Source: Pelagibacteraceae bacterium
GTDB lineage: Bacteria > Pseudomonadota > Alphaproteobacteria > Pelagibacterales > Pelagibacteraceae
Assembly (NCBI GenBank): GCA_008638025.1
Contig: VTPF01000003.1
Coordinates: forward strand, 1 to 23,465
Direction: 5' to 3'
DNA: 23,465 bases
The notes beneath the pieces were generated by a model that saw nothing but the letters and a program-made list of their open reading frames with translations, ran no database searches and had not been told where the DNA came from. A program made the position numbers and the translations under genes. Below are positions 1 to 9,234 of the stretch, one piece after another (position 1 is the first letter of the stretch; the number at the start of each line of letters is the position of its first letter).

Positions 1-944
<944 letters not shown>

Positions 945-2105
945 ATGAATATTCACGAGCACCAAGCAAAAGATATTTTAAAAAAGTTTGGGGCACCAGT
1001 GCCTAATGGCGTGCCCATCTTCTCTTTAGATGAAATTGATGAGAAAATTAAAAAAATTAAAACAAGTAAAATTGTATTAAAAGCACAGATTCATGCTGGA
1101 GGCAGAGGAAAAGCGGGTGGAGTTAAAGTTGTTGATAATATTGATCAATTGAAGAGCGAAGCAAAGAATTTATTAGGAAAAGTTTTAATTACTCACCAAA
1201 CAGGACCCCAAGGCAGAGAAGTAAAAAGACTTTATATTGAAGAAGCATCTGAAATCCATAAAGAATTCTACCTTTCTTGCTTGGTAGATAGAGCCAGTTC
1301 AAAAATAGCCTTTATCTCAAGTGCAGAAGGAGGAATGGATATAGAAGAGGTGGCTAATAAAACACCAGAGAAGATTATTACTACAAGAGTAAGCCTCGAA
1401 AATGGATTGTCTGAAAAAGAAATTAAGCAAATTTTAGAACCCTATAACTTGCCCGAGAATTCAATCCAACAAGCTGAAAAACTGATTCAATCTATTTATG
1501 ATGCATTAATAAATACTGATGCAAATTTAATCGAAGTTAATCCTCTTGTTCTTACTAAAGATAACAGCGTGTTATGTTTAGATGCTAAAATAAATTTTGA
1601 CTCTAATGCTTTGTATCGCCATCCAGATATAGTTGCCTTAAGAGATTTAAACGAAGAAGATCCTGCAGAAATAGAGGCAAGCAAGCATGATTTGGCCTAT
1701 ATAAAATTAGATGGAGTTATTGGCTGCATGGTTAATGGAGCAGGTTTAGCAATGGCTACCATGGATATTATAAAACTTTATGGATCAGAGCCTGCAAATT
1801 TTTTAGATGTTGGAGGAGGAGCCACTAAAGAAAAAGTTTCTGCTGCTTTCAAAATTATTTTGTCTGACAAAAATGTAAAAGGTATTTTGATTAATATTTT
1901 TGGAGGTATTATGCGTTGCGATGTTATTGCCGAGGGAGTAATAGCAGCTGCAAAAGAAACTAACTTAAGTGTGCCTTTAGTAGTACGGTTAGCTGGAACA
2001 AAATTTGAAGAAGGAAAAAAAATACTTGAGCAATCTGATCTTAAAATTATTCCTGCAAGCAATCTTTCAGAAGCGGCGAAAAAAATTGTGGAGGCTATTA
2101 AATAA
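945..2105 (+). CDS. sucC: Succinyl-CoA synthetase (ADP/GDP-forming) beta subunit
   Basis: Beta subunit of succinyl-CoA ligase, which converts succinyl-CoA, phosphate and nucleoside diphosphate into succinate, CoA and NTP, the substrate-level phosphorylation step of the TCA cycle. The 386-residue protein has an N-terminal ATP-grasp domain (about 1-240) with [14 protein letters not shown] at 46-59 and IEVNPLV at 196-202. N199 and D213 fall where the E. coli enzyme has its Mg ligands. A C-terminal CoA-ligase domain follows, with DVGGGAT and [10 protein letters not shown] (317-326). The length matches the family. The start directly follows the mdh stop with no gap, and the sucD start lies two bases after the sucC stop, so translation is probably coupled. 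Specificity for ADP or GDP cannot be settled from motifs alone. Confidence 0.97.
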   Translation: MNIHEHQAKDILKKFGAPVPNGVPIFSLDEIDEKIKKIKTSKIVLKAQIHAGGRGKAGGVKVVDNIDQLKSEAKNLLGKVLITHQTGPQGREVKRLYIEEASEIHKEFYLSCLVDRASSKIAFISSAEGGMDIEEVANKTPEKIITTRVSLENGLSEKEIKQILEPYNLPENSIQQAEKLIQSIYDALINTDANLIEVNPLVLTKDNSVLCLDAKINFDSNALYRHPDIVALRDLNEEDPAEIEASKHDLAYIKLDGVIGCMVNGAGLAMATMDIIKLYGSEPANFLDVGGGATKEKVSAAFKIILSDKNVKGILINIFGGIMRCDVIAEGVIAAAKETNLSVPLVVRLAGTKFEEGKKILEQSDLKIIPASNLSEAAKKIVEAIK

Positions 2106-2107
2106 TA

Positions 2108-2983
2108 ATGTCAGTTCTTGTTAATAAAAATACTAAAGTTATTTGTCAGGGATTCACAGGAACGCATGGAACCTTTCATTCCGAACAAGCTTTGGCATAT
2201 GGTACTAATTTAGTTGGGGGTGTTACACCAGGAAAAGGTGGTCAGCAGCATTTAGGAAAACCCGTTTTTAATTCTGTTGAAGACGCTGTTAAAGCTACGC
2301 ATGCAGACGCAACTATGATTTATGTTCCAGCAAAGTTTGCGGCTGCAGCAATTATAGAAGCGGTAGATTGTGAATTGCCATTGATTGTTTGTATTACAGA
2401 AGGAATCCCGATTCTTGATATGATTAAAGTAAAAGAAAAACTAAAAGGATCAAAATCAAGATTAATAGGACCAAACTGTCCAGGCATTATTACTCCTGAT
2501 GAATGTAAGATTGGTATTATGCCAGGACATATTCATAAAAAGGGATCAGTAGGAATTGTATCTAGGTCAGGAACACTGACCTATGAAGCCGTAGCCCAAA
2601 CTTCTGAAATTGGGCTTGGCCAGTCAACCTGTATAGGTATTGGCGGAGACCCAGTAAATGGTACTAATTTTATTGATTGTTTAGAGCTTTTTTTGAAAGA
2701 TGAAAAAACTGAATCTATTATCATGATTGGTGAAATTGGTGGAACAGCAGAAGAGGAAGCTGCACAATTTATTAAAGACTCAAAAACCAAAAAACCAATC
2801 GTTGGATTTATAGCTGGATTAACAGCTCCTCCTGGAAGAAGAATGGGGCATGCTGGGGCAATTATTGCTGGAGGCAAAGGTGGAGCCCAAGACAAAATTG
2901 AAAAAATGAAATCTTGCGGGATAACAGTTACCAATTCTCCTGCTGAAATTGGAAAAACACTAAAGACTAAATTACAAGGTTAA
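2108..2983 (+). CDS. sucD: Succinyl-CoA synthetase alpha subunit
   Basis: Alpha subunit of succinyl-CoA ligase, which carries the CoA-binding site and the histidine that is transiently phosphorylated. In 291 residues it shows the N-terminal Rossmann-type CoA-binding domain ([14 protein letters not shown] near 15-28), GPNCPG at 121-126, and the catalytic stretch [13 protein letters not shown] with the phosphorylated histidine at H248 (H246/H247 region in model enzymes). The length is normal for the family. It is expected to pair with the sucC product as an alpha-beta dimer or tetramer in the cytoplasm. No Shine-Dalgarno sequence precedes the ATG, which sits two bases after the sucC stop and probably relies on coupling. 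An 18-base spacer separates it from sucA. Confidence 0.97.
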   Translation: MSVLVNKNTKVICQGFTGTHGTFHSEQALAYGTNLVGGVTPGKGGQQHLGKPVFNSVEDAVKATHADATMIYVPAKFAAAAIIEAVDCELPLIVCITEGIPILDMIKVKEKLKGSKSRLIGPNCPGIITPDECKIGIMPGHIHKKGSVGIVSRSGTLTYEAVAQTSEIGLGQSTCIGIGGDPVNGTNFIDCLELFLKDEKTESIIMIGEIGGTAEEEAAQFIKDSKTKKPIVGFIAGLTAPPGRRMGHAGAIIAGGKGGAQDKIEKMKSCGITVTNSPAEIGKTLKTKLQG

Positions 2984-3001
2984 GATATATTTAGATAAAG
3001 A

Positions 3002-5941
3002 ATGTCATCTTCTAAAAATAAAATATTTGAAACCACCTCTTTTTTATCAGGTTCAAACACTGCTTACATTGACGAGCTTTATGAAAAGTTTGCCAACGAT
3101 CCTAATTCTATTCAAGAAAGCTGGAGAGAGTTTTTTTTAGGTTTGTCTGAAAATAAAGAAGTAATTAAAAAAGATACTGCAAAAGCAAGCTGGTCTCCGG
3201 AGAAAATTAAAAATTATCAAAATGGCAATTTAGATAATTATGAGGCATTGCTGCCTAAAGTAAATGTTTTAGAAATTCAAGAAAAGATAACTAAGGAAAT
3301 ACCAAAAACAAATAATGAAATTTTTAATGTAGAAACTGCTACGAAAGATTCTGTAAGAGCAATTATGATGATCAGAGCTTATAGAATAAGAGGTCACTTA
3401 ATTGCTGATTTGGATCCTCTTAGATTAGCAGTTAGCTCTGAACATCCAGAGTTAAATCCAGAAACATATGGGTTTGAAAAAAAAGATAGAGATAGAAAAA
3501 TTTTTTTAGATGACGTGCTGGGGCTTAAATATGCAACAATTAATGAAATTTTAGAAATCTTACTAAAAACATACTGTTCGAAAGTAGGTGTCGAATATAT
3601 GCACATGACAGATCCAGACGAAAAAAGCTGGATCCAAAATAGAATTGAAGGAAAAGATAAGGAGATATCTTTTACAGTAGAAGGTAAAAAGGCAATGTTA
3701 AATAGAGTTTTGGAGGCCGAAGGATTTGAAAAATATTTACATGCAAAATTTGTTGGAACAAAAAGATTTGGGCTAGATGGTTGTGAGTCATTAGTGCCAG
3801 CGATGGAGCAGATTATAAAAGTAGGGGGCTCATTAGGAGCTATAGAAGTTAAGATTGGAATGCCCCACCGTGGTAGGTTAAATATTTTAACAAACGTGAT
3901 ACAAAAGCCTTTAAAAAAAATATTCAAAGAATTTGGTGGAGAGCCTGGTATAGCTCAAGGTGGTGTTTCGGGTGATGTTAAATATCATTTAGGCGCATCG
4001 GCAAATAGAGAGTTTGATGGAAACAAGGTCCACGTTAGTTTAACGGCTAATCCTTCGCATTTGGAGGCAGTAAATCCTGTTGTTTTGGGACAAACAAGAG
4101 CTAAACAGTTTTATCATAAGGATAAAGATAGAGAAAAAGTTATACCTATACTTCTGCATGGAGATGCAGCATTTGCGGGTCAGGGAATTGTTGCTGAATG
4201 TTTTGCAATGTCCGGAGTTCCGGGACATAATATTGGAGGAACTATTCATATTATTGTTAATAATCAAATTGGTTTTACTACAACGCCTACGTTTGCAAGA
4301 TCTTCTCCATATCCTTCTGAAGTTGCAAAAATGGTTCAGGCTCCTATCCTTCATGTTAATGGCGATGATGTGGAGGCAGTTGTTTATGCAGCAAAAATTG
4401 CAACTGAGTATAGACAAAAATTTAGAAGAGATGTTGTTATAGATATTTTTTGTTATCGAAGATTTGGACACAATGAAGGAGACGAACCTTCTTTTACGCA
4501 GCCTATTATGTATAAAAAGATTAGAAGCCATCCCTCAATACTTGATGTTTATTCTAGTCAATTAATAAAAGAAGGTCTTTTTAAAAAAGAAGAAATTGAA
4601 AAACAAAAACTAAGTTACAAGAAAAAATTAGATGAAGAATTTGAGTTATCAAAAAAATATATTCCGAATGAACAGGATTGGTTTACTGGAACCTGGTCAA
4701 AATTTACAACTGAGTATGGTTCAGATCGAAGAGGAATTACAGGAGTTGATTTAAGAATAATAAAAAATTTAGGAAAAAAATTATATACCATTCCAGATAA
4801 ATTTGACGCCCATCCTACTATAAGAAGAATATTTGAAGCTAAGAAAAAAATGTTTGAAACTGGAAGGGGATTTGATTGGAGTACTGCTGAAAGTCTAGCT
4901 TTTGGAACATTGTTAGAAGAGGGTTATCCCGTCAGGCTAGTAGGCCAGGATTCAGTTCGAGGTACCTTTAGTCAAAGACATGCAGGATTGACAGATCAAA
5001 CAACTGGTGAGAAATATTTTCCACTAAATAATCTTTCTAAAAAGCAGGCCAAGGCAGAAATCATAGACAGTTTATTATCTGAAATGGGAGTCTTGGGTTT
5101 TGAATATGGATACTCTTTAGTAGAGCCAGACACTTTAGTCTTGTGGGAGGCGCAGTTTGGTGATTTTGCTAACGGAGCCCAGGTTATTTTTGATCAGTTT
5201 ATTAGCTCAGGAGAAAAAAAATGGACTAGAGCTAGCGGATTAGTAATGTTATTGCCCCATGGTTATGAAGGCCAAGGACCAGAGCACTCTTCTGCAAGAA
5301 TTGAAAGATATTTACAAGCTTGTGCGCAAGAAAACTTACAAGTAGTGAATTGCACCACTCCAGCTAATTATTTTCATGCTCTTAGAAGACAAATTCATAG
5401 AAAATTTAGAAAACCATTAGTTATTTTTACACCTAAATCTTTATTGAGACATAAAAAATGCGTTTCAGAGTTAGAAGACTTTTCAAAAAATAATTCTTTT
5501 CACAGAGTTCTTTGTGATCATGCTGAATATCCAGAATACAAACTAATTAAATTAGCAAATGATAAAGATATTAAAAGAGTGGTTCTTTGCTCAGGAAAAG
5601 TTTATTTTGATCTTCTGGAAAAAAGAGAGGAGATCAAAGATAATACTATTCAGTTGATAAGGGTTGAGCAACTATATCCTTTCCCCGTTAAAGCTTTAGC
5701 CAAACATATCAAGAGATTTTCTAATGCAGTCGAATATATTTGGTGTCAAGAAGAACCACAAAATATGGGATGCTGGAATACAGTTGAACGATATATTAAT
5801 TGGACTCTTAATTTTATTAATGCAAAATCTAAAAAAGTTAAATATATTGGTAGAGCACCTTCAGCCTCAACAGCCACAGGTTATCTAAAAAAACATGTTG
5901 CTCAACAAGAAGAAATTGTTACAAAAGCATTAACTATATAA
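3002..5941 (+). CDS. sucA: 2-oxoglutarate dehydrogenase E1 component
   Basis: Thiamine-diphosphate-dependent E1 of the 2-oxoglutarate dehydrogenase complex. It decarboxylates 2-oxoglutarate and passes the succinyl group to the lipoyl arm of E2. The 979-residue protein has the short N-terminal E2-binding segment typical of this E1 (AYIDELYEKFANDP, 21-34, and WREFF, 41-45) followed by a charged linker. The catalytic core includes MPHRGRLN (287-294), NPSHLEAVNP (350-359), and the ThDP/Mg motif from GDAAFAGQG (387-395) to NNQIGFTT (420-427). The C-terminal transketolase-like domain contains GHNEGDEP and EAQFGDFANGAQ. The length is normal (about 930-985). An 18-base spacer after sucD contains only a weak AAGA-type ribosome site. 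The stop directly abuts the sucB start. Antisense open frames over this gene are codon-bias shadows. Confidence 0.97.
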   Translation: MSSSKNKIFETTSFLSGSNTAYIDELYEKFANDPNSIQESWREFFLGLSENKEVIKKDTAKASWSPEKIKNYQNGNLDNYEALLPKVNVLEIQEKITKEIPKTNNEIFNVETATKDSVRAIMMIRAYRIRGHLIADLDPLRLAVSSEHPELNPETYGFEKKDRDRKIFLDDVLGLKYATINEILEILLKTYCSKVGVEYMHMTDPDEKSWIQNRIEGKDKEISFTVEGKKAMLNRVLEAEGFEKYLHAKFVGTKRFGLDGCESLVPAMEQIIKVGGSLGAIEVKIGMPHRGRLNILTNVIQKPLKKIFKEFGGEPGIAQGGVSGDVKYHLGASANREFDGNKVHVSLTANPSHLEAVNPVVLGQTRAKQFYHKDKDREKVIPILLHGDAAFAGQGIVAECFAMSGVPGHNIGGTIHIIVNNQIGFTTTPTFARSSPYPSEVAKMVQAPILHVNGDDVEAVVYAAKIATEYRQKFRRDVVIDIFCYRRFGHNEGDEPSFTQPIMYKKIRSHPSILDVYSSQLIKEGLFKKEEIEKQKLSYKKKLDEEFELSKKYIPNEQDWFTGTWSKFTTEYGSDRRGITGVDLRIIKNLGKKLYTIPDKFDAHPTIRRIFEAKKKMFETGRGFDWSTAESLAFGTLLEEGYPVRLVGQDSVRGTFSQRHAGLTDQTTGEKYFPLNNLSKKQAKAEIIDSLLSEMGVLGFEYGYSLVEPDTLVLWEAQFGDFANGAQVIFDQFISSGEKKWTRASGLVMLLPHGYEGQGPEHSSARIERYLQACAQENLQVVNCTTPANYFHALRRQIHRKFRKPLVIFTPKSLLRHKKCVSELEDFSKNNSFHRVLCDHAEYPEYKLIKLANDKDIKRVVLCSGKVYFDLLEKREEIKDNTIQLIRVEQLYPFPVKALAKHIKRFSNAVEYIWCQEEPQNMGCWNTVERYINWTLNFINAKSKKVKYIGRAPSASTATGYLKKHVAQQEEIVTKALTI

Positions 5942-7138
5942 ATGTCTGATAAAATAATTGTCCCAACTTTAGGAGAGTCAATCACTGAAGCAACAGTGGC
6001 TAAATGGTTAAAAAAAGCAGGGGATCTTGTAAAAGCTGATGAAGCGGTAGTATCTTTAGAAACGGACAAGGTAAGCATTGATGTTACATCACCAAAGGCT
6101 GGTGTGTTATCAGAAATTTTAGCGACAGAGGGATCTACTGTTCAAGTGGGATCTCCATTAGGTACTGTAGGAGATTCTGCATCTACACCTGTTTCAAAAA
6201 AAGAAAAAGAACAGACAAAGGTTGTTGAAATTAAAAAAGAAGAGAAACAAGCAGACAAAGCACCTGAAATAAAAAACAAACAAAGTGAGTTATCACCTGC
6301 TGTTAAAAGAATAATAGAAGAAAAAAATATTGATGTTTCTTCTGTGACTGGAACGGGTAAAGATGGAAGAATTCTAAAAGGTGATTTAGTTGGTCTTATG
6401 GGGTTTAGCCCATCTCCAAATAAAAGAAAAATAGAAATTGGTGAAGAAGAAAGAGTTAAGATGACTCGACTAAGAGCAACTATAGCAAAAAGATTAAAGG
6501 ATGCTCAGAATAATGCAGCAATTTTAACTACTTTTAATGAAGTTGACATGTCAATGATCATACAAATCAGAAAAGATAACAAAGATGAATTTGAAAAAAG
6601 ATATGGTGTTAAACTTGGGTTTATGTCTTTCTTTGTCAAAGCTTGTGTTAACGCTCTACAGTCATTTCCAGCAGTGAACGCAGAAGTTCAGGGAGAGGAA
6701 ATTGTTTATAAGAACTATTACAACATAGGAGTGGCGGTTGGTACAGATAAAGGATTAGTAGTTCCTGTATTGGGAAATGCTGATGAACTTTCATTTGCTG
6801 AAATTGAAAAAGAAATTACTAATCTTGGAACAAAAGCAAAAAACAATCAGCTTTCTATAGATGAGTTGCAAGGTGGAACATTCACTATTACTAACGGTGG
6901 AATTTATGGCTCTATGCTTTCAACTCCGATAATTAATCCTCCTCAGTCAGGTGTGTTGGGTATGCACAATATTGTTCAAAGGGCTGTTGTTATTAATGGT
7001 AAAATAGAAGTTAGACCAATTATGTATTTGGCTTTATCTTATGACCACAGAATTATTGATGGGAAAGAAGCGGTATCATTTTTAGTTAGAGTAAAAGAAA
7101 TATTAGAAGATCCAAGAAGACTATTTTTAAATATATAA
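5942..7138 (+). CDS. sucB: Dihydrolipoyl succinyltransferase, E2 of 2-oxoglutarate dehydrogenase
   Basis: E2 core of the 2-oxoglutarate dehydrogenase complex, which transfers the succinyl group from its lipoyl arm to CoA. The domain order over 398 residues is visible. A single lipoyl domain (1-77) has the modified lysine K43 in [10 protein letters not shown] charged lysine/glutamate linker (about 84-115) is followed by a peripheral-subunit-binding domain ([15 protein letters not shown] to GRILKGDL, 117-149). The catalytic acyltransferase domain ends in SYDHRIIDG with catalytic H369 and D373. The motif GESITEATV at the N-terminus is the usual sign of succinyl- rather than acetyltransferases, and the sucA neighbour agrees. 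The start follows the sucA stop directly (TAAATG), and lpd begins four bases after its stop. Confidence 0.97.
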   Translation: MSDKIIVPTLGESITEATVAKWLKKAGDLVKADEAVVSLETDKVSIDVTSPKAGVLSEILATEGSTVQVGSPLGTVGDSASTPVSKKEKEQTKVVEIKKEEKQADKAPEIKNKQSELSPAVKRIIEEKNIDVSSVTGTGKDGRILKGDLVGLMGFSPSPNKRKIEIGEEERVKMTRLRATIAKRLKDAQNNAAILTTFNEVDMSMIIQIRKDNKDEFEKRYGVKLGFMSFFVKACVNALQSFPAVNAEVQGEEIVYKNYYNIGVAVGTDKGLVVPVLGNADELSFAEIEKEITNLGTKAKNNQLSIDELQGGTFTITNGGIYGSMLSTPIINPPQSGVLGMHNIVQRAVVINGKIEVRPIMYLALSYDHRIIDGKEAVSFLVRVKEILEDPRRLFLNI

Positions 7139-7142
7139 TTAT

Positions 7143-8540
7143 ATGGATGAATTTGATGTTGTTGTTATTGGGGGTGGTCCGGGTGGATATGTTTGTGCGA
7201 TTAGAGCGGCACAATTAGGAAACAAAACTGCCTGCATAGAGTCAAGAGGTGCTCTTGGAGGAACTTGTTTAAATGTTGGCTGTATTCCATCTAAATCATT
7301 ATTGCATGCATCTGAAATGTATAGCAAGGCTCAGCACGAATTTAAGGATATTGGAATTAACACTGGATCTTTATCATTAGATTTAGAAAAAATGATGGAT
7401 CATAAATCCAAGTCAGTGGAAGGCTTAACTAAAGGAATTGAATTTTTATTTAAGAAAAATAAAGTAACTTATCTAAAGGGTCATGGAAGTTTTGATGACC
7501 AAAATACTATTTCTGTCAAAGAATTGTCAGGATCGACCAAACAGATTAAAGCTAAAAATATTGTTATAGCAACCGGTTCTTCAGTTATGTCTCTGCCAAA
7601 CATCGAAGTGGATGAAGAAATAATAGTTTCATCAACTGGAGCCTTGTCTTTAAAAAAAGTACCAAAAAAATTAATTATTATTGGCGGCGGTGTTATTGGC
7701 TTGGAGATGGGTTCGGTATGGTTAAGGTTGGGATCAGAAGTAGAAGTGATTGAATACATGGACCATATCACTCCTGGTATGGATAGAGAAATTTGTGATA
7801 ATTTTTTAAAAATTTTAAAAAAACAAGGAATGAAATTTCATTTATCTTCGAAAGTTTTGGATGTTAAAAAAACCTCTACTGGAGCCACTGTTTTAGTTGA
7901 AAGTAATGGTCAGAAATTAGAAATGAGCAGTGATATTGTATTAATGTCTGTAGGAAGAAAACCTAATACAGAAGGTCTAAATTTAGACTCAGCTGGGGTT
8001 AAAAAAGATCAAAAAGGAAGAGTTTTAGTTGATAAAAAATTTAAAACAAATATTAAAAACATTTATGCTATTGGCGATGTAATTGAGGGCCCTATGTTGG
8101 CTCATAAAGCTGAAGACGAAGGAATGGCTGTTGCTGAGTTTATTTCAGGAAAATATGGTCATGTAAATCATGATACAATTCCTGGAGTAGTTTATACCTC
8201 TCCAGAAGTTGCAGCAGTTGGAAAAACAGAAGAGCAGTTAAAAAAAGCAGGTATAGAATATAATGTGGGAAAATTTCCTTTTTTAGCTAATTCGAGAGCC
8301 AAAATTAATAATGATGCTGATGGATTTGTTAAAATTCTTGCAGATAAAGTTACAGACAGAGTTTTGGGAGTTCATATGATAGGTCCAGATGTGGGCACAA
8401 TGATTGCTGAAGTTGTATTGGCAATGGAGTTTGGTGCTAGCGCTGAGGATATTGCAAGAACTTGTCATGCTCATCCAACTTTAACAGAGGCAGTTAGAGA
8501 AGCTGCTTTGGCGGTAGATAAAAGAGCGATACACTTTTAG
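7143..8540 (+). CDS. lpdA: Dihydrolipoyl dehydrogenase, E3 component
   Basis: FAD-dependent E3 that reoxidises the dihydrolipoyl arm of E2 and reduces NAD+. The 465-residue protein shows the FAD-binding fingerprint VVVIGGGPGGY (6-16), the redox disulfide GGTCLNVGCIPSK with C42 and C47, a second Rossmann motif LIIIGGGVIGLEMGS for NAD, the FAD-contacting stretch IYAIGDVIEGPMLAHKAEDEG, and the C-terminal dimer-interface pair HPTLTE with catalytic H444 and E449. All catalytic residues are present and the length is standard. It closes the suc operon and so probably serves the 2-oxoglutarate complex; whether other complexes share it cannot be seen here. Its last four bases overlap the end of the convergent transaldolase gene. 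Confidence 0.97.
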   Translation: MDEFDVVVIGGGPGGYVCAIRAAQLGNKTACIESRGALGGTCLNVGCIPSKSLLHASEMYSKAQHEFKDIGINTGSLSLDLEKMMDHKSKSVEGLTKGIEFLFKKNKVTYLKGHGSFDDQNTISVKELSGSTKQIKAKNIVIATGSSVMSLPNIEVDEEIIVSSTGALSLKKVPKKLIIIGGGVIGLEMGSVWLRLGSEVEVIEYMDHITPGMDREICDNFLKILKKQGMKFHLSSKVLDVKKTSTGATVLVESNGQKLEMSSDIVLMSVGRKPNTEGLNLDSAGVKKDQKGRVLVDKKFKTNIKNIYAIGDVIEGPMLAHKAEDEGMAVAEFISGKYGHVNHDTIPGVVYTSPEVAAVGKTEEQLKKAGIEYNVGKFPFLANSRAKINNDADGFVKILADKVTDRVLGVHMIGPDVGTMIAEVVLAMEFGASAEDIARTCHAHPTLTEAVREAALAVDKRAIHF

Positions 8541-9190
8541 TTTATTTGTTTTCCACTTTTTTTCCAATCAGATAAAAAAGACTCTAATCCTTGATCAGTT
8601 AATTCGTGTTTGTACAGACTATGAAAAATTTTGGGAGGAATAGTTGCCACATCTGCTCCAATTTTTGATACTTCCATTACATGCTCCGCAGATCTAATGG
8701 AGGCTGCTAAAATTTTAGTAGTGTAATTATAATTATTATAAACAGTCTTTATATCTCTGATTAATTGTAATCCATTTTCACCAATATCATCCAGTCTGCC
8801 AATAAAAGGAGAAATAAAAGTTGCCCCAGCTTTTGCAGCCAATAAGGCTTGATTGGTTGAAAAACATAAAGTCACATTTACTTTGAATTTATTTTTGCTT
8901 AAATAATTACAAGCTATCAAACCTTCCATTGTAAGTGGTATTTTGATAACAATATTTTTAGCTATTTTTTGTAAAATTTTTGCTTCAGTAATCATTTTTT
9001 CAGCTTTGACAGCAGTTACCTCGGCGCTGATAGGTCCCTTTACTTCAGATGCAATGGATTTTAGAATTTCTTTAAAATTACCTTTTTGTTTAGCTAGTAA
9101 GGAAGGGTTTGTGGTTATACCATCAATTAGTCCAGTTTTATTAATGGGTCTAATTTCTTCTATATTTGATGAATCTAAAAATATTTTCAT
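8537..9190 (-). CDS. tal: Transaldolase, TalC / fructose-6-phosphate aldolase family
   Basis: Class I Schiff-base aldolase of the short (217-residue) TalC/MipB/FSA family. It is predicted to transfer a dihydroxyacetone unit between sugar phosphates in the non-oxidative pentose phosphate pathway. Visible residues are D6 (FLDSSN), N28 (TTNPSL), the Schiff-base lysine K83 (VIKIPLT), N105/T107, the phosphate-binding R132 (GRLDD), and R166 (AASIRS). At the two positions that help separate true transaldolases from fructose-6-phosphate aldolase, this protein has E57 (Gln in E. coli FSA) and F129 (Tyr in FSA). I therefore favour transaldolase. The gene is transcribed toward lpd with a four-base overlap of the two ends and diverges from priA across 44 bp. 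A tal/fsa gene near priA and atpH is a recurring alphaproteobacterial arrangement. Confidence 0.9.
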   Translation of the reverse strand: MKIFLDSSNIEEIRPINKTGLIDGITTNPSLLAKQKGNFKEILKSIASEVKGPISAEVTAVKAEKMITEAKILQKIAKNIVIKIPLTMEGLIACNYLSKNKFKVNVTLCFSTNQALLAAKAGATFISPFIGRLDDIGENGLQLIRDIKTVYNNYNYTTKILAASIRSAEHVMEVSKIGADVATIPPKIFHSLYKHELTDQGLESFLSDWKKSGKQIN

Positions 9191-9234
9191 AATAGTGTAA
9201 GGTATTATTTAAAAATATATAAATCAATTCTTAT
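9191..9234. promoter_or_regulatory. Divergent intergenic region between tal and priA
   Basis: This 44-bp, almost entirely A/T spacer must hold the start signals for two divergent genes. On the plus strand a TATATA element begins roughly a dozen bases before the priA ATG. On the minus strand a TTGATT lies upstream of several AT-rich -10-like hexamers. None has both boxes well matched at ideal spacing, so I assign the region rather than individual promoters. No Shine-Dalgarno sequence is evident before priA. Confidence 0.4.

Noticed and set aside
3394..3927. 177-residue open frame antisense to sucA
   Set aside because: It lies wholly within the strongly supported sucA frame, has no recognisable motif or ribosome site, and its composition is what AT-rich coding DNA gives in an antisense frame.
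4040..4531. 163-residue antisense frame and 120-residue sense frame inside sucA
   Set aside because: Both are shadows over the ThDP-binding core of sucA; the translations are low-complexity with no family resemblance.
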